A stretch of 64,000 nucleotides of DNA from Haematobacter massiliensis (GCF_000740795.1 NZ_JGYG01000002.1:62001-126000), one strand, 5' to 3'; shown: positions 1 through 10,771, counted from the first letter of the stretch. The notes: generated by a model from the sequence alone, not told the origin. A program made the numbers and translations.

Positions 1-83
1 TGACAGATGATCACCCCTGGGCGCAGGCCTTCGTGGTGATCGAGGCCCGGCCGCTTGTCGCCGAATCCGGCAAGGCAACTTGA
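1..83 (+). CDS. acpS: holo-ACP synthase AcpS, C-terminal 26 residues only
   Basis: The open frame entering from the left edge ends at a TGA at 81-83 and encodes a tail containing TDDHPWAQAFVVIEA. A tail of this type (SxTDD, then AxAFVVIEA) is what I know from the last beta strand of alphaproteobacterial AcpS, which transfers 4'-phosphopantetheine from CoA to acyl carrier protein. In Rhodobacterales acpS is usually directly upstream of lepB, as here. The catalytic N-terminal part lies outside the window, so the call rests on a short tail plus gene order. Confidence 0.7.
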   Translation, partial: TDDHPWAQAFVVIEARPLVAESGKAT

Positions 84-137
84 CTTCCCCCACTCCCCGC
101 CCGCATGAACGGGCTCGAAAACGGCAGGACGGACAGA

Positions 138-926
138 ATGGCGAGCAAGGCAACGGCGAAAAGCGGCGGCATCGTCGAGACGATCAAGACCATCTTCTGG
201 GCGCTGCTGATCGCAGGCGTATTCCGCAGCCTTTTCTTTCAGCCCTTCTGGATCCCGTCCGAATCGATGAAGGATACGCTGCTGGTCGGCGATTTCCTGT
301 TCGTGAACAAGATGGCCTATGGCTATTCCCAGTATTCCTGCCCCTTCGGCCTCTGCCCGATTTCGGGCCGGCTCTTCGCCACGATGCCTGAACGGGGCGA
401 CGTGGTCGTGTTCCGCCATCCCGTCGACGGGTCCGACTTCATCAAGCGTCTGATCGGGCTGCCGGGCGATACGGTTCAGGTCAGGAACGGCGTTCTGTTC
501 ATCAACGGTCAGGAAGTGCCGCAGGTGCCTGCGGGCGACTTTTCCGAAACCTATGAGCCGCAGGGCCCGATGGGCAGCTACCCGCGCTGCGCCAATGCGC
601 CTGTGGGCGAGGGCGGCACCTGCATCAAGCACCGCCTGCGCGAGACTCTGCCCGAAGGGCGGACGCATGACATCCTCGACATCGACATGAGCTATGCGGA
701 TAATACGCCGCTGTTCACCGTGCCTGAGGGGCATTTCTTCTTCATGGGCGACAACCGCGACAACAGCCAGGACAGCCGCTTCTCGCAGGCGGTGGGCGGC
801 GTCGGCATGGTGCCCTTCGAGAACCTGATCGGCCGGGCCGACCGGGTGATGTTTTCCTCCGCCGGGCGCTCCATGCTGTATTTCTGGACCTGGCGGTCCG
901 ACAGGTTCTTCAAGGCGATCGAGTGA
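138..926 (+). CDS. lepB: signal peptidase I
   Basis: Leader peptidase that cleaves signal peptides from Sec-exported proteins at the periplasmic face of the inner membrane. One hydrophobic anchor lies at about residues 15-33. The catalytic serine is in PSESM (Ser43) and the general-base lysine in FIKRLIG (Lys103). The conserved [11 protein letters not shown] box follows near residue 205. An in-frame ATG exists at 105, but it has no ribosome-binding site; the ATG at 138 follows AGGACGGACAG, so I chose it (262 aa). The stop overlaps the GTG start of rnc, indicating translational coupling. The length fits the alphaproteobacterial family. Confidence 0.95.
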   Translation: MASKATAKSGGIVETIKTIFWALLIAGVFRSLFFQPFWIPSESMKDTLLVGDFLFVNKMAYGYSQYSCPFGLCPISGRLFATMPERGDVVVFRHPVDGSDFIKRLIGLPGDTVQVRNGVLFINGQEVPQVPAGDFSETYEPQGPMGSYPRCANAPVGEGGTCIKHRLRETLPEGRTHDILDIDMSYADNTPLFTVPEGHFFFMGDNRDNSQDSRFSQAVGGVGMVPFENLIGRADRVMFSSAGRSMLYFWTWRSDRFFKAIE

Positions 927-1612
927 AAGTCTCGCAGGAACTTCAGGCGTTTTCCGGCAGGCTGGGGCATGACTTCGATGACCCGGCGCTTCTGGTGCGG
1001 GCGCTGACCCATGCCTCCATCGGTTCGGCCACGCGGCCTGACAATCAGCGGCTGGAGTTTCTGGGTGACCGGGTGCTGGGCCTCATCATCGCGGATGCAT
1101 TGCTGTCTGCCGATTCGGGGGCGAGCGAGGGGCAAGTGGCGCCGCGCTTCAACGCGCTCGTTCGCAAGGAGACCTGTGCCGACGTCGCCCGCCAGATCGG
1201 TCTGGGGGATGTGCTGAAGCTCGGCCGGTCGGAGATGATGTCCGGTGGCCGGCGGAAGGAGGCGCTGCTCGGTGATGCGATGGAGGCGGTGATCGCCGCG
1301 CTCTATCTCGATGCGGGGCTGGAGACGACCCGCTCCATCGTGCTCTCGCTCTGGGGGGACCGGATCGACCGCGTCGATGCCGATGCCCGCGATGCCAAGA
1401 CCCAGCTTCAGGAATGGGCGCAGGCGCGGGGGCTGTCGCCGCCCCGCTATATCGAAAAGGGCCGTTCCGGGCCCGATCATGCCCCCGTGTTCACCATCGA
1501 AGTGCAGCTCGATAATGGGGAGACGGCAACCGCAAAGGCCAGGGCCAAGCGGCAGGCCGAACAGGCCGCGGCGCGTATGCTGCTCGACCGGCTGGAGGCC
1601 GGGGAGGGTTGA
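923..1612 (+). CDS. rnc: ribonuclease III
   Basis: Double-strand-specific endoribonuclease that processes pre-rRNA and structured mRNAs. The signature [11 protein letters not shown] is at residues 41-51, with the metal-binding Glu45 and Asp49. A second acidic cluster, [16 protein letters not shown], follows near 115-130. A C-terminal double-stranded-RNA-binding domain occupies about 155-225 and ends in an alanine-rich helix typical of the fold. It has 229 aa, the usual length. It starts with GTG inside the lepB stop. The lepB-rnc-era order matches many bacteria. About 190 bases separate it from era, so era may also have its own promoter. Confidence 0.96.
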   Translation: MKVSQELQAFSGRLGHDFDDPALLVRALTHASIGSATRPDNQRLEFLGDRVLGLIIADALLSADSGASEGQVAPRFNALVRKETCADVARQIGLGDVLKLGRSEMMSGGRRKEALLGDAMEAVIAALYLDAGLETTRSIVLSLWGDRIDRVDADARDAKTQLQEWAQARGLSPPRYIEKGRSGPDHAPVFTIEVQLDNGETATAKARAKRQAEQAAARMLLDRLEAGEG

Positions 1613-1803
1613 TCCCGCCCGGGTCCGTACGCCTGCGCCGGTTGACCTGTCCCGGTGGATTTCCCCGCATCACGGGCGACTCGCCCCTTGCTGCACGGTA
1701 AATCCTCGCCCACGCTTGAAACGTCTGGGCGCGCTGCCGACCTTGGGATAGGAGCTGTCCCTTCCATTCCGGACCCGATTCCGGGCCTTTCAGGAGAAAT
1801 CGC

Positions 1804-2718
1804 ATGACCGAGACGACCCGCGCTGGTTTCGTCGCTCTGATCGGCGAGCCGAATGCCGGCAAGTCGACGCTCATGAACCGTATGGTGGGGGCCAAGGTCT
1901 CCATCGTCACCCACAAGGTGCAGACAACGCGCGCCCGCATCCGGGGCATCGTGATGGAGGGGCAGTCGCAACTCGTCTTCGTCGATACGCCCGGCCTGTT
2001 CCGCCCGCGGCGGCGGCTGGACAGGGCGATGGTCGCGGCCGCCTGGGGCGGGGCGGCGGATGCCGATGTCGTGGTTCTGCTGATCGAGGCGCATCGCGGA
2101 CTGACCGACGGCACCCGCGCGATCATCGACGCTCTGAAGGAGCGGGTGCAGAACCGGCCCGTGGCGCTTGCCATCAACAAGATCGACCGCGTGAAGGCGG
2201 AGGTGCTGCTCGCGCTCTCCGCCGAGATGAACGAAGCCTATCCGTTCGAACGGACCTTCATGATCTCCGCCGAGAAGGGCTATGGCGTGGACGATCTTCG
2301 CGAATGGCTGGCGGGCGAGGTGCCGGAGGGGCCGTGGCTCTACCCGGAGGATCAGATCGCCGACCTGCCGATGCGCATGATCGCCGCGGAGATCACGCGG
2401 GAGAAGCTGACCCTGCGGCTGCATGAGGAACTTCCCTACAATCTCACCGTGGAAACGGAGAAGTGGGAGGAGCGGCCGGATGGCTCCGTCCGTATCGAAC
2501 AGGTGATCTACGTCGCCCGCGACGGCCACAAGGGCATCGTTCTGGGCCACAAGGGCGAAACCGTGAAGGCCATCGGGCAGGCGGCGCGGGTCGATATCAC
2601 CGAATTCCTCGGGCGTCCGGCGCACCTTTTCCTTCAGGTCCGCGTGCGCGAGAACTGGCTGGAGGAGCGCGAGCGCTACAGCGAGATGGGTCTCGACTTC
2701 CGCGACGGCGATGCCTGA
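1804..2718 (+). CDS. era: GTPase Era
   Basis: Essential Ras-like GTPase that binds the 3' end of 16S rRNA and assists small-subunit maturation. G1 is GEPNAGKS (14-21), G3 is DTPG (61-64) and G4 is NKID (about 122-125). A C-terminal KH domain carries VILGHKG-like sequence (here GIVLGHKGETVKAIG) near 245-260. It has 304 aa, normal for the family. The start follows AGGAGA with 8 bases of spacing. The 3' end overlaps the next gene by 8 bases. Confidence 0.96.
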   Translation: MTETTRAGFVALIGEPNAGKSTLMNRMVGAKVSIVTHKVQTTRARIRGIVMEGQSQLVFVDTPGLFRPRRRLDRAMVAAAWGGAADADVVVLLIEAHRGLTDGTRAIIDALKERVQNRPVALAINKIDRVKAEVLLALSAEMNEAYPFERTFMISAEKGYGVDDLREWLAGEVPEGPWLYPEDQIADLPMRMIAAEITREKLTLRLHEELPYNLTVETEKWEERPDGSVRIEQVIYVARDGHKGIVLGHKGETVKAIGQAARVDITEFLGRPAHLFLQVRVRENWLEERERYSEMGLDFRDGDA

Positions 2719-3046
2719 AGCCCGGCTCACCGCCGATTTCTGGGTTTCCGCCTATCTGCGCCGGCTGGGGCTCAACGACATCCCTGCCTATGTGACGGCG
2801 AAGGGCGATCCGACTGCCGGTGCTGTGCTGGTGAAGGTGGCGTTGCTTGATGGAACCGCCCGGGCCTCACACCGCATCTGGGATCCCATGGCGGACACCC
2901 GTCGCTGGGAGATGCTGGCAGAGGGGCCGGAGCCGGAGGTGGATGCCGCCATCGCCCGCCAGCGCCGTTACGACCCCGACCTCTGGGTCATCGAGATAGA
3001 GGATCGTCAGGGCCGCACGCTTCTGGACGAAGCGGGGCTCGGCTGA
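2711..3046 (+). CDS. DUF1491 family protein of unknown function
   Basis: A 111-residue soluble protein starting inside the end of era. Recognisable features are an N-terminal LTADFWVSAYLRR segment, a central IWDP motif, and a C-terminal RRYDPDLWVIEIEDR block. These match what I know as DUF1491, a small alphaproteobacterial family with no assigned function. It has no signal peptide, membrane segment or cysteine motif. The 8-base overlap with era implies co-translation. Its fixed position between era and recO suggests a role in ribosome or RNA biology, but that is inference from neighbours only. Confidence 0.75.
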   Translation: MPEARLTADFWVSAYLRRLGLNDIPAYVTAKGDPTAGAVLVKVALLDGTARASHRIWDPMADTRRWEMLAEGPEPEVDAAIARQRRYDPDLWVIEIEDRQGRTLLDEAGLG

Positions 3047-3066
3047 ACGGCAAGGGGAGGGGCGCC

Positions 3067-3636
3067 ATGCCGCGACGCATTGTCATCACCGGGGGGCCGG
3101 GATCGGGCAAGACCTCTCTCATCACGGCGCTCGCGGCGGACGGGTTTGCCGTCATGCCGGAGGCCGGGCGCGCTCTCATCCGGGCCGGGCAGGCGATCGA
3201 CGGGCCCGCTCTTCCCTGGCGCGATCCGGCCCTTTTCGCCGAAAGCATGTTGGCTTGGGAAATCCGCTCGCATGAGTCCGCAGACCAGCTTTCCGGTCCG
3301 GTGATCTTCGACCGGGGCGTGCCGGATGTCGCCGGGTATCTGCGGGTCGTCGGCCTCCCGGTCCCTTCCCATGTGGAACGCGCGATGGAGCTCTTCCGTT
3401 ACGACGATCCCGTCTTTCTTGCCCCCTATTGGCCGGAGATCTTCGGCCCCGACAGGGAACGGCGGCAGGACGCTACTGAAGCGCAGGCCACCGCCGAAGC
3501 CATGAGGGGAACCTATACCGCAGCCGGTTATCGACTGGTCGAGCTTCCGCGCGCCTCCATCGCGGAGCGGGCGGCCTTTGTGCGCCTTGTGCTGGGGAGC
3601 GGCGCGCCGGCAAGGCTACAGGAGGGCAAAGCCTGA
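3067..3636 (+). CDS. P-loop ATPase/kinase of the AAA_28 type
   Basis: A 189-residue nucleotide-binding protein. The Walker A motif GGPGSGKTS lies at residues 9-17, immediately after the first beta strand. VIFDRGVPD near 79-87 looks like the Walker B/DRG motif of nucleoside-kinase-like proteins. GPDRERRQD near 127-135 could be a lid or arginine-finger segment. The family usually annotated for this architecture is the AAA_28 ATPase group, whose substrate is generally unknown. It starts 21 bases after the DUF1491 gene and its stop overlaps the recO start, so it is in the era operon. Phosphorylation of a small molecule is likely, but the substrate cannot be read from sequence. Confidence 0.7.
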   Translation: MPRRIVITGGPGSGKTSLITALAADGFAVMPEAGRALIRAGQAIDGPALPWRDPALFAESMLAWEIRSHESADQLSGPVIFDRGVPDVAGYLRVVGLPVPSHVERAMELFRYDDPVFLAPYWPEIFGPDRERRQDATEAQATAEAMRGTYTAAGYRLVELPRASIAERAAFVRLVLGSGAPARLQEGKA

Positions 3637-4352
3637 TGGACTGGCAGGATGAGGGCATCCTCCTCGCGATTCGCCCGCATGGCGAAAGTGCGGCGATCAT
3701 TCAGGTGTTGACCGCTGGGCATGGTCTGCATGCGGGCGTCGTGCACGGCGGTGGCTCTCGCCGGATGGCGCCCGTGCTGCAACCGGGGGCGCAGCTTGCG
3801 CTCCACTGGCGGGCGCGGCTCGACCAGCATCTCGGCAGCTTTGCGGTGGAACCTCTGCGGGAGCGGGCAGGCGCGCTGTTCGGGGACCGTGCGGCGCTTG
3901 CCGCGCTCGCGTCGGTAGCCGCGCTGCTTGTCTATTCCCTGCCCGAGCGGGAGCCGCATCCGGCCCTCTATGCCGCGACGGAGACGCTGTTAGACCGGCT
4001 CTCCACTCCTGGCTGGCAAGCGGACTACCTGCGTTGGGAGGTGACGTTGCTGGCCGAGATGGGCTTCGGCCTCGATCTCGGGCGCTGCGCGGTGACGGGA
4101 GAGGCGGAGGGGCTGGCCTATGTCAGCCCGCGAACGGGACGGGCGGTGACACGCGCGGCGGCGGGGGAGTGGGCGGATCGCCTGCTCCCGCGGCCTGACG
4201 TATTGGTGGCAGGTCCGGCGGATGCCGCCGGTCTGACGGCGGGGCTTCTGACCACGGGTCATTTCATGGAGCGCTGGCTGGCGGAGGAGCTGGTCGGGCG
4301 CCCGTTGCCGGAGGCGCGGCGACGGCTTGTGGTGCTGTTGTCCGTGCCCTGA
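3636..4352 (+). CDS. recO: DNA repair protein RecO
   Basis: RecO works with RecF and RecR to load RecA onto SSB-coated gaps. The N-terminal OB-fold is recognisable from [24 protein letters not shown] (split here by residue 3 to 26), followed by GGGSRR and an alanine-rich helical domain. It has 238 aa, as in alphaproteobacteria. The zinc cysteines present in some RecO proteins are reduced here to a single RCAVTG site (about residue 150), which is usual in this lineage. It is the last gene of the era cluster. recF of the same pathway is elsewhere in the window (43191-44294). Confidence 0.93.
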   Translation: MDWQDEGILLAIRPHGESAAIIQVLTAGHGLHAGVVHGGGSRRMAPVLQPGAQLALHWRARLDQHLGSFAVEPLRERAGALFGDRAALAALASVAALLVYSLPEREPHPALYAATETLLDRLSTPGWQADYLRWEVTLLAEMGFGLDLGRCAVTGEAEGLAYVSPRTGRAVTRAAAGEWADRLLPRPDVLVAGPADAAGLTAGLLTTGHFMERWLAEELVGRPLPEARRRLVVLLSVP

Positions 4353-4481
4353 GCCGATATCCGCTTCGCGCGCCCGGGCCCGCGACGCGGCGCCCGGGCC
4401 CAATCGGCGAGGGCGGCTTTGCCGCTCAGAACGGGCGGGAGCGCTCCTGCCCCTGTTCGGCGCATTTGCAGGGGACCGCCC

Positions 4482-4510
4482 TTGCTTTCCCCCGCTGAAA
4501 AGCCTATATC
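4482..4510 (+). promoter_or_regulatory. predicted sigma-70 type promoter for the rimP-nusA-infB operon
   Basis: TTGCTT (4482-4487) and TATATC (4505-4510) are separated by 17 bases, about 105 bases ahead of the rimP start, in the gap behind recO. The match and spacing are good for a housekeeping promoter in a GC-rich genome. Prediction by eye only. Confidence 0.45.
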
Positions 4511-4615
4511 GCCTGCAAGCAGCGGCGTCCGGCCTCCACCCCCGGACCCACCGGAGATATTCGACGGGCCGCGCGCCCGTTTTTTATTTTCCGCCTGCCG
4601 CCTGGGAGCATCCCC

Positions 4616-5218
4616 ATGACCGACCTCATTGCGAAGACAGCCATCGACCGGCGCCTGGCCGAGATCGTTGGGCCGACCATCGAAGGTCTGGGCTTCGAGC
4701 TTGTGCGCATCCGTCTCATGGGCGGCAAGACGCGCACCCTTCAGATCATGGCCGACCGCCCGGAGGGCGGCATCGAGGTGGAGGACTGCGCCAGGATCTC
4801 CACCGCCGTGTCCGCCGTGCTGGACGTGGAGGATCCGCTGGAGGAGGCCTACACGCTGGAGGTGTCCTCCCCCGGTATCGACCGGCCGCTGACACGACTG
4901 AAGGATTTCGACATGTGGGAAGGTTATGAAGCCCGCGTGGAGACGACGGAACTGATCGACGGACGGCGGCGCTTCAAGGGCCTCCTCCGCGGCACCGAGG
5001 GCGATGAGATTCTGATCGAGTTGGAGGAGCCGGGCGAGGATGTGACCATCGGACTGCAGTTCGAGTGGCTCTCCGACGCCAAGCTGATCCTGACCGACGA
5101 ATTGATCGCGGAGATGCTCCGCCAGCGCAAGGACGCGGGCGTGATCGACGAAAGCCGCTACGACGACATCGAAGACGAACCCGATACAGACCCCGACACC
5201 GACAACGAGGAGGCCTGA
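4616..5218 (+). CDS. rimP: ribosome maturation factor RimP
   Basis: Assists assembly of the 30S subunit. The N-terminal domain shows the family pattern [20 protein letters not shown], starting near residue 24, and [14 protein letters not shown] near 60-73. The linker [14 protein letters not shown] at about 83-96 is the most conserved RimP signature. A C-terminal SH3-like barrel follows. It has 200 aa; the last 25 residues are an acidic tail (repeated D-P-D-T) common in this order. One base separates its stop from nusA, so the two are translationally coupled. Confidence 0.94.
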   Translation: MTDLIAKTAIDRRLAEIVGPTIEGLGFELVRIRLMGGKTRTLQIMADRPEGGIEVEDCARISTAVSAVLDVEDPLEEAYTLEVSSPGIDRPLTRLKDFDMWEGYEARVETTELIDGRRRFKGLLRGTEGDEILIELEEPGEDVTIGLQFEWLSDAKLILTDELIAEMLRQRKDAGVIDESRYDDIEDEPDTDPDTDNEEA

Positions 5219-5219
5219 C

Positions 5220-6836
5220 ATGGCAATCACCTCTGCCAACCAGCTCGAACTGCTGCAGACCGCCGAAGCGGTGGCGCGCGAGAAGATGATCGACCCCGGC
5301 CTCGTCATCGAGGCGATGGAGGAAAGCCTCGCCCGTGCGGCCAAGTCGCGTTACGGCGCCGAGATGGACATCCGGGTGAAGATCGACCGGAAGACCGGCC
5401 GCGCGACCTTTACCCGCGTCCGCACCGTCACGCCGGACGAGGACGTCGAGAACTACCAGGCGCAACTCACCGTCAAGCAGGCGAAGCAGTATCTGGCCGA
5501 CCCGCAGATCGGCGATGAGATCGTGGACGAGGTGCCCCCTGTGGACCTCGGCCGGATCGCCGCGCAATCGGCCAAGCAGGTCATCCTGCAGAAGGTCCGC
5601 GAAGCCGAGCGGGATCGCCAGTACGAGGAATTCAAGGACCGCAAGGGCACGATCATCAACGGTCAGGTCAAGCGCGAGGAATATGGCAACGTCATCGTGG
5701 ACATCGGCCGGGGCGAAGGCATCCTGCGCCGGAACGAGAAGATCGGCCGCGAATCCTACCGTATCGGCGACCGTATCCGCTGCTATGTGAAGGACGTGCG
5801 GCGTGAGGCCCGCGGCCCGCAGATCTTCCTGTCCCGCACCGATCCGCAATTCATGGCGGAACTGTTCAAGATGGAAGTGCCGGAGATCTACGACGGCATC
5901 ATCGAGATCAAGGCCGTGGCCCGCGATCCCGGCTCCCGGGCGAAGATTGCCGTCATCTCCTATGACAATTCCATCGACCCGGTGGGGGCCTGCGTGGGTA
6001 TGCGCGGCTCGCGTGTGCAGGCCGTGGTCAATGAGCTTCAGGGCGAGAAGATCGACATCATCCCGTGGAATCAGGATCAGGCGACGTTCCTCGTGAACGC
6101 GCTGCAACCGGCGGAAGTGTCCAAGGTCGTCATCGACGAGGACGGCGGCCGGATCGAGGTCGTGGTGCCGGATGAGCAGCTTTCGCTCGCCATTGGGCGG
6201 CGCGGTCAGAACGTGCGTCTGGCCAGCCAGCTCACCGCGCTCGACATCGACATCATGACCGAGGCCGAGGAGAGCCAGCGTCGTCAGGCGGAATTCGCCG
6301 AACGGACCGGCCTCTTCATGGAAGCGCTGGATGTGGACGAGACGCTGGCGCAGCTTCTGGTCGCAGAAGGCTTCACCAACCTCGAAGAGGTGGCCTATGT
6401 CGATGTGGAGGAGCTTCTGTCCATCGACGGCTTTGACGAATCGACCGCAGAGGAGCTTCAGGCACGTGCCCGCGATCAACTCGAAGAGGCCAATCGCAAG
6501 GCGCTGGAGAATGCCCGTACGCTCGGTGCAGAGGATAGCCTGATTGAATTCGAGGGCCTCACTCCCCAGATGGTAGAGACGCTGGCGAAAGATGGCGTGA
6601 AGACGCTTGAGGATTTCGCGACCTGCGCCGACTGGGAACTTGCGGGTGGCTGGACGACGGTCAACGGCGAGCGCGTGAAGGATCAGGGCCTGCTCGAGAA
6701 GTTCGACATGAGCCTCGAAGAGGCGCAGCGGCTCGTTATGACCGCGCGCGTGCTTCTGGGCTGGGTCGATCCGTCGGAGCTTGAAAAGGCCGCCGACGAG
6801 GTCGAGGAAGAAGCGGAAGAGGAGGCGGACGTCTGA
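5220..6836 (+). CDS. nusA: transcription termination/antitermination factor NusA
   Basis: Binds RNA polymerase and modulates pausing, termination and antitermination. Order of domains: N-terminal polymerase-binding domain (1-130), S1 domain with [19 protein letters not shown] from about residue 140, and two KH domains including [15 protein letters not shown] (about 255-270) and [14 protein letters not shown] (about 322-335). Two helical C-terminal repeats follow (about 365-415 and 440-500), then an acidic tail. It has 538 aa, typical for alphaproteobacteria, which have this extended C-terminus. It lies between rimP and rnpM as in most bacteria. Confidence 0.97.
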   Translation: MAITSANQLELLQTAEAVAREKMIDPGLVIEAMEESLARAAKSRYGAEMDIRVKIDRKTGRATFTRVRTVTPDEDVENYQAQLTVKQAKQYLADPQIGDEIVDEVPPVDLGRIAAQSAKQVILQKVREAERDRQYEEFKDRKGTIINGQVKREEYGNVIVDIGRGEGILRRNEKIGRESYRIGDRIRCYVKDVRREARGPQIFLSRTDPQFMAELFKMEVPEIYDGIIEIKAVARDPGSRAKIAVISYDNSIDPVGACVGMRGSRVQAVVNELQGEKIDIIPWNQDQATFLVNALQPAEVSKVVIDEDGGRIEVVVPDEQLSLAIGRRGQNVRLASQLTALDIDIMTEAEESQRRQAEFAERTGLFMEALDVDETLAQLLVAEGFTNLEEVAYVDVEELLSIDGFDESTAEELQARARDQLEEANRKALENARTLGAEDSLIEFEGLTPQMVETLAKDGVKTLEDFATCADWELAGGWTTVNGERVKDQGLLEKFDMSLEEAQRLVMTARVLLGWVDPSELEKAADEVEEEAEEEADV

Positions 6837-6854
6837 TCGACGTCCGGGTTGCGG

Positions 6855-7487
6855 TTGACGCGTGGAGGTCGTGAAAAGGTGCGCGAAGAGCCTGAACGGC
6901 GCTGCATCGTCACCGGAGAGGTTCAGCCCCGGCAGGGGCTGATCCGTTTCGTCGTGGGGCCGGAAGACCGGATCTTCCCTGACGTGACGGGCAAGCTGCC
7001 CGGTCGTGGCATATGGGTCGCGGCCGACAGGGCGGCGGTGGACAAGGCGGCCCGCAAGGGCCTCTTTTCCCGCGCCGCCCGCCGCGCCGTAACTGTTCCG
7101 CCGGATCTCGCCGACGAGGTGGAGGCGATGGTGGCGCGGCGTGTCGTGGATCTCGTGTCGCTGGCCCGCAAGGCGGGAGAGGCAGTGGCGGGGTTCGAGA
7201 AGGTGAAAGACTGGCTCGACAAGGACCGGGCCGTCGTCCTGATACAGGCCTCCGACGGGTCTGAACGGGGCAAGACGAAGCTCCACCCACCGGGTGGAAT
7301 GAATACGTTCATTGGGTGCCTGACGGCATCGGAATTGGGTTTGGCTTTCGGGCGGGAACATGCGATACACGGCGCGCTTGCGGCTGGCGGACTCGCAACC
7401 CGTGTTGTAGAGGAAGCCGCAAAGCTCGCCGGATTGCGCGGGCAGATCGGCGGCCGGGCCGTCGGGAAGGATACGAAAGACGCATGA
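6855..7487 (+). CDS. rnpM: RNase P modulator RnpM/YlxR-type RNA-binding protein
   Basis: The N-terminal DUF448/YlxR domain carries [10 protein letters not shown] and LPGRGIWV. This is the fold that in Firmicutes binds RNase P RNA. A C-terminal L7Ae-like/helical domain ([15 protein letters not shown] and following) is the usual alphaproteobacterial extension. No ATG fits. Candidate starts are TTG 6849, TTG 6855 (giving MTRGG, the N-terminus I expect from homologues) and GTG 6879, which has a good GGAGGT at 6864-6869. I chose 6855, but 6879 is possible; 210 or 202 aa. The stop overlaps the infB start by 4 bases. Confidence 0.85.
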   Translation: MTRGGREKVREEPERRCIVTGEVQPRQGLIRFVVGPEDRIFPDVTGKLPGRGIWVAADRAAVDKAARKGLFSRAARRAVTVPPDLADEVEAMVARRVVDLVSLARKAGEAVAGFEKVKDWLDKDRAVVLIQASDGSERGKTKLHPPGGMNTFIGCLTASELGLAFGREHAIHGALAAGGLATRVVEEAAKLAGLRGQIGGRAVGKDTKDA

Positions 7488-10003
7488 GCGAAACAGACGG
7501 TAAAAAGCCCCTCGGGCTGGGTGGTGGCGGTTCTCGTCCGGGTCAGGTGAAGCAGAGCTTCAGCCACGGCCGGACGAAGAATGTCGTCGTCGAAACCAAA
7601 CGCAAACGCGTGGTGGTTCCCAAGCCGGGTGCAGGTTCGGCCAAGGCCGGCGGCTCGCCGCATCTGGGCGACCCGTCCAAGCGTCCCGCCGGGATCACCG
7701 ACGCGGAGATGGAGCGCCGGCTCCGTGCCGTGCAGGCCGCCAAGGCCCGCGAGGCGGATGAAGCCGAGCAGCGCCAACGCGAGGAGCGGGAGCGCGAGGA
7801 AGAGCGCCAGCGGCGCCGCGACGAGATCGAGGCCAAGGAGCGCGAAGAGCGCGAGCGGGAAGAAGCCCTGCGCCTGAAGGCCGAGGAAGAAGCCCGTGCC
7901 AAGGCCGAGGCCGAGGAAAAGGCGCGCCGCGAGAAGGAGCGCGAGGCTCGCAAGCCCGCCGCTGCCGCCGCGGCTCAGCAGCCCAAACCGGCCGAAGAGC
8001 CGCCGACCCAGCGCGGCACCTCCAAGGCGGCCCCTGGCCCCCGCAAGACCGACCGCGATCGTGAGCGCGAAAGCGACCGGACGTCCCGCAACAAGGGCGG
8101 TGACGGCCGGCGTGCGGGCAAGCTCACCCTGACGGAAGCCCTGTCTGACGCGGGCGGCCGGCAGCGGTCGCTTGCCGCAATGAAGCGCAAGCAGGAAAAG
8201 GCCCGTCAGAAGACGATGGGCCGCAACACGGGCGAGAAGCAGGCACGCGACGTGCAGCTTCCCGAGACGATCGTGGTGCAGGAGCTTGCCAACCGCATGG
8301 CCGAACGGGCCGCGGACGTGGTGAAGGCGCTGATGAAGATGGGCATGATGGTCAGTATGAACCAGACGCTCGACGCCGACACTGCGGAACTCATCATCGA
8401 GGAATTCGGCCACAATGCGGTCCGGGTCTCCGATGCCGACGTGGAGCAGGTGATCTACACGGTCGAGGACAAGGCCGAGGATCTGGAGCCCCGTCCGCCG
8501 ATCGTGACGATCATGGGCCACGTCGACCACGGCAAGACCTCTCTGCTTGATGCGCTTCGCAAGACCTCCGTCGTCTCGGGCGAGGCAGGCGGGATCACCC
8601 AGCACATCGGCGCCTATCAGGTGCGGACGGAATCGGGTGCGCTCCTGACCTTCCTCGACACGCCCGGCCACGCGGCCTTCACCTCCATGCGGGCCCGTGG
8701 CGCGCAGGTGACGGATATCGTCGTGCTGGTGGTGGCTGCGGATGACGCGGTGATGCCGCAGACGGTGGAGGCGCTTAACCACGCCCGGGCCGCCGGTGTG
8801 CCGATGATCGTGGCGATCAACAAGATCGACAAGCCTTCCGCCAACCCGAACAAGGTCCGTACGGACCTGCTCCAGCACGAAGTTGTCGTGGAGGAGATGG
8901 GCGGTGACGTGCTCGACGTCGAAGTGTCGGCTCTGACCGGCAAGGGTCTTGATACCCTGCTGGAGAACATCGCGCTTCAGGCGGAGATCCTCGACCTCAA
9001 GGCAAACCCGAATCGGTCTGCCATGGGGGCGGTGATCGAGGCCAAGCTCGACGTGGGCCGGGGCCCGGTTGCGACGGTTCTGGTGCAGAACGGCACCCTG
9101 AAACGCGGTGATATCTTCGTCGTGGGTGAGCAGTGGGGCAAGGTCCGCGCTCTCATCAACGACAAGGGCGAGCGGGTGGACGAGGCTGGACCGTCGGTTC
9201 CGGTCGAGGTGCTGGGCCTGAACGGCACGCCTGAAGCCGGTGATGTGCTGAACGTCGTGGAGACCGAGGCGCAGGCCCGCGAGATCGCGGATTACCGGGA
9301 GCAGGCCGCGAAGGACAAACGCGCGGCGGCAGGGGCGGCGACAACTCTTGAACAGCTCATGGCGAAGGCCAAGGCCGACAAGAACGTCGCGGAGCTGCCG
9401 GTGGTGGTGAAATCGGACGTGCAGGGTTCTGCCGAGGCGATCACCCAGGCGCTGGAGAAGGTCGGTAACGACGAGGTTCGCGTTCGCGTGCTGCATTCCG
9501 GCGTGGGTGCGATCACCGAAAGCGACATCGGTCTTGCCGAAGCTTCGGGCGCGCCGGTCATCGGCTTCAACGTGCGGGCGAATGCTCCTGCACGCGCCGC
9601 CGCGAACCAGAAGGGTGTGGAGATCCGCTACTATTCGGTGATCTACGATCTGGTCGACGACGTGAAAGCCGCGGCCTCCGGTCTTCTCAAGGCCGAAGTG
9701 CGGGAGCACTTCATCGGCTATGCCGAGATCCGGGAAGTCTTCAAGGTGTCCAACGTCGGCAAGGTTGCGGGCTGTCTCGTTACCGAAGGTGTGGCGCGGC
9801 GCTCCGCCGGTGTGCGGCTCCTGCGCGACAACGTGGTCATCCACGAAGGTACGCTCAAGACACTCAAACGCTTCAAGGACGAGGTCAAGGAAGTCATTTC
9901 CGGTCAGGAATGTGGCATGGCCTTCGAGAATTACGATGATATCCGTGCCGGTGATATCATCGAGATCTTCGAGCGTGAGGAAGTCGAGCGCACGCTCGCC
10001 TGA
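7484..10003 (+). CDS. infB: translation initiation factor IF-2
   Basis: GTPase that delivers initiator tRNA to the 30S subunit. The first ~260 residues are low-complexity, with a GLGGGG stretch and a long Glu/Arg/Lys/Ala-rich helix that is probably a coiled coil. The IF2 N-terminal module and the G domain follow. G1 GHVDHGKT is at 345-352, with DTPGH about 45 residues on and then NKID. Domains II, III and IV end in [10 protein letters not shown]. It has 839 aa, in the normal range for this order. ATG at 7484 sits in the rnpM stop (ATGA). A strong terminator follows directly, so rbfA and truB, often next in other bacteria, are not in this operon. Confidence 0.97.
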   Translation: MSETDGKKPLGLGGGGSRPGQVKQSFSHGRTKNVVVETKRKRVVVPKPGAGSAKAGGSPHLGDPSKRPAGITDAEMERRLRAVQAAKAREADEAEQRQREEREREEERQRRRDEIEAKEREEREREEALRLKAEEEARAKAEAEEKARREKEREARKPAAAAAAQQPKPAEEPPTQRGTSKAAPGPRKTDRDRERESDRTSRNKGGDGRRAGKLTLTEALSDAGGRQRSLAAMKRKQEKARQKTMGRNTGEKQARDVQLPETIVVQELANRMAERAADVVKALMKMGMMVSMNQTLDADTAELIIEEFGHNAVRVSDADVEQVIYTVEDKAEDLEPRPPIVTIMGHVDHGKTSLLDALRKTSVVSGEAGGITQHIGAYQVRTESGALLTFLDTPGHAAFTSMRARGAQVTDIVVLVVAADDAVMPQTVEALNHARAAGVPMIVAINKIDKPSANPNKVRTDLLQHEVVVEEMGGDVLDVEVSALTGKGLDTLLENIALQAEILDLKANPNRSAMGAVIEAKLDVGRGPVATVLVQNGTLKRGDIFVVGEQWGKVRALINDKGERVDEAGPSVPVEVLGLNGTPEAGDVLNVVETEAQAREIADYREQAAKDKRAAAGAATTLEQLMAKAKADKNVAELPVVVKSDVQGSAEAITQALEKVGNDEVRVRVLHSGVGAITESDIGLAEASGAPVIGFNVRANAPARAAANQKGVEIRYYSVIYDLVDDVKAAASGLLKAEVREHFIGYAEIREVFKVSNVGKVAGCLVTEGVARRSAGVRLLRDNVVIHEGTLKTLKRFKDEVKEVISGQECGMAFENYDDIRAGDIIEIFEREEVERTLA

Positions 10004-10020
10004 TCGAGATTTCAGAATGC

Positions 10021-10054
10021 GAAAACGCCCGGAGTTTCTGCTCCGGGCGTTTTC
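10021..10054. terminator. rho-independent terminator behind infB, probably bidirectional
   Basis: A perfect 14-base inverted repeat (10021-10034 with 10041-10054) around a 6-base loop. The stem base is A4/T4 and the core GC-rich, followed by TTTCATTTCT. It starts 17 bases after the infB stop. The A-rich left arm means it could also end transcripts coming from the right on the minus strand, such as uraH. Confidence 0.9.
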
Positions 10055-10276
10055 ATTTCTCCGCTCCACCTTTCTCAAGGCTGTATGTGCCTCGCACGCC
10101 CTGTGGCCGTTACTGAGGGCAGATTATCAGACGCATGTGAGGGGCCGCGCGTGAGATATGGGCGCCCGCACTCCATCCTCGCGTGTCCCGCGCGGTTCGG
10201 CGAAAGGCCGGCAAAGCAGGTGATGAACTTGCGTGAGCGGCCTCGATGGTCGCTGGCGTGGGGGGTGCGCGGGGCC

Positions 10277-10624
10277 TCAGCTCCCCCGATAGGTGGAGTA
10301 GCTGTAGGGAGAGACCAGCAGCGGCACATGGTAATGGCTGTCCTCGGCCATACGGAAGCGAATCGGCACAATGTCGAGAAAGCGCGGCTCTGTCCCCTGC
10401 GCGAGCAGGTATGCGCCGACATGGAATTCCAGCTCGTAATCCCCGGTGGCGAAGCTGTCCGCGGGCAGGATCGCCCCGTCGGTGCGCCCGTCCGAATTGG
10501 TGACGAGCCGCCGCAGCTCCTGCCGGTCCTCACCGGTCAGCCGGTAGAGCACCACGGTCATCCCCGATGCAGGCACACCCTGCGCGGTATCCAGAACATG
10601 GGTGGTCAGATATCCCGCCGCCAT
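10277..10624 (-). CDS. uraH: 5-hydroxyisourate hydrolase (transthyretin-like)
   Basis: Hydrolyses 5-hydroxyisourate, the product of uricase, to OHCU. It has 115 aa, the family length. It begins GYLTTHVLD, where the His is one of the active-site residues. The C-terminus is [11 protein letters not shown], the signature that separates HIU hydrolases from transthyretins (YRGS ending). The start ATG follows GAGGAGGCAAG on the minus strand. It faces the allantoinase/decarboxylase gene across about 145 bases, so the pair is divergently transcribed, presumably under shared control. No uricase gene is visible in the window. Confidence 0.95.
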   Translation of the reverse strand: MAAGYLTTHVLDTAQGVPASGMTVVLYRLTGEDRQELRRLVTNSDGRTDGAILPADSFATGDYELEFHVGAYLLAQGTEPRFLDIVPIRFRMAEDSHYHVPLLVSPYSYSTYRGS

Positions 10625-10771
10625 CTCTTGCCTCCTCATCTGCATTCGGCATTTCATGCCTGCGATCGTCAGGGAAAGCGACAGTCTTTCGCCCGAACAG
10701 GTGCTTTCGAGATTTTCTGATAATCCGACGCTCCGCTCCGGGGTAGAAACGACCGAGAAGAGGGAATGAAA

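Noticed and set aside
105-137. lepB start at ATG 105
   Set aside because: No ribosome-binding site precedes it, and the 11 extra residues are polar and atypical; ATG 138 has AGGACGGACAG upstream.
4365-4400. Repeated GCGCCCGGGCCC behind recO as a terminator
   Set aside because: It is a direct repeat of a self-complementary GC block rather than a single stem with a T tract, so termination cannot be claimed.
6923-10078. 1051-codon open frame on the minus strand across infB
   Set aside because: It is antisense to infB, which has an unmistakable IF-2 sequence; the frame stays open because of GC-rich third positions and has no family pattern.
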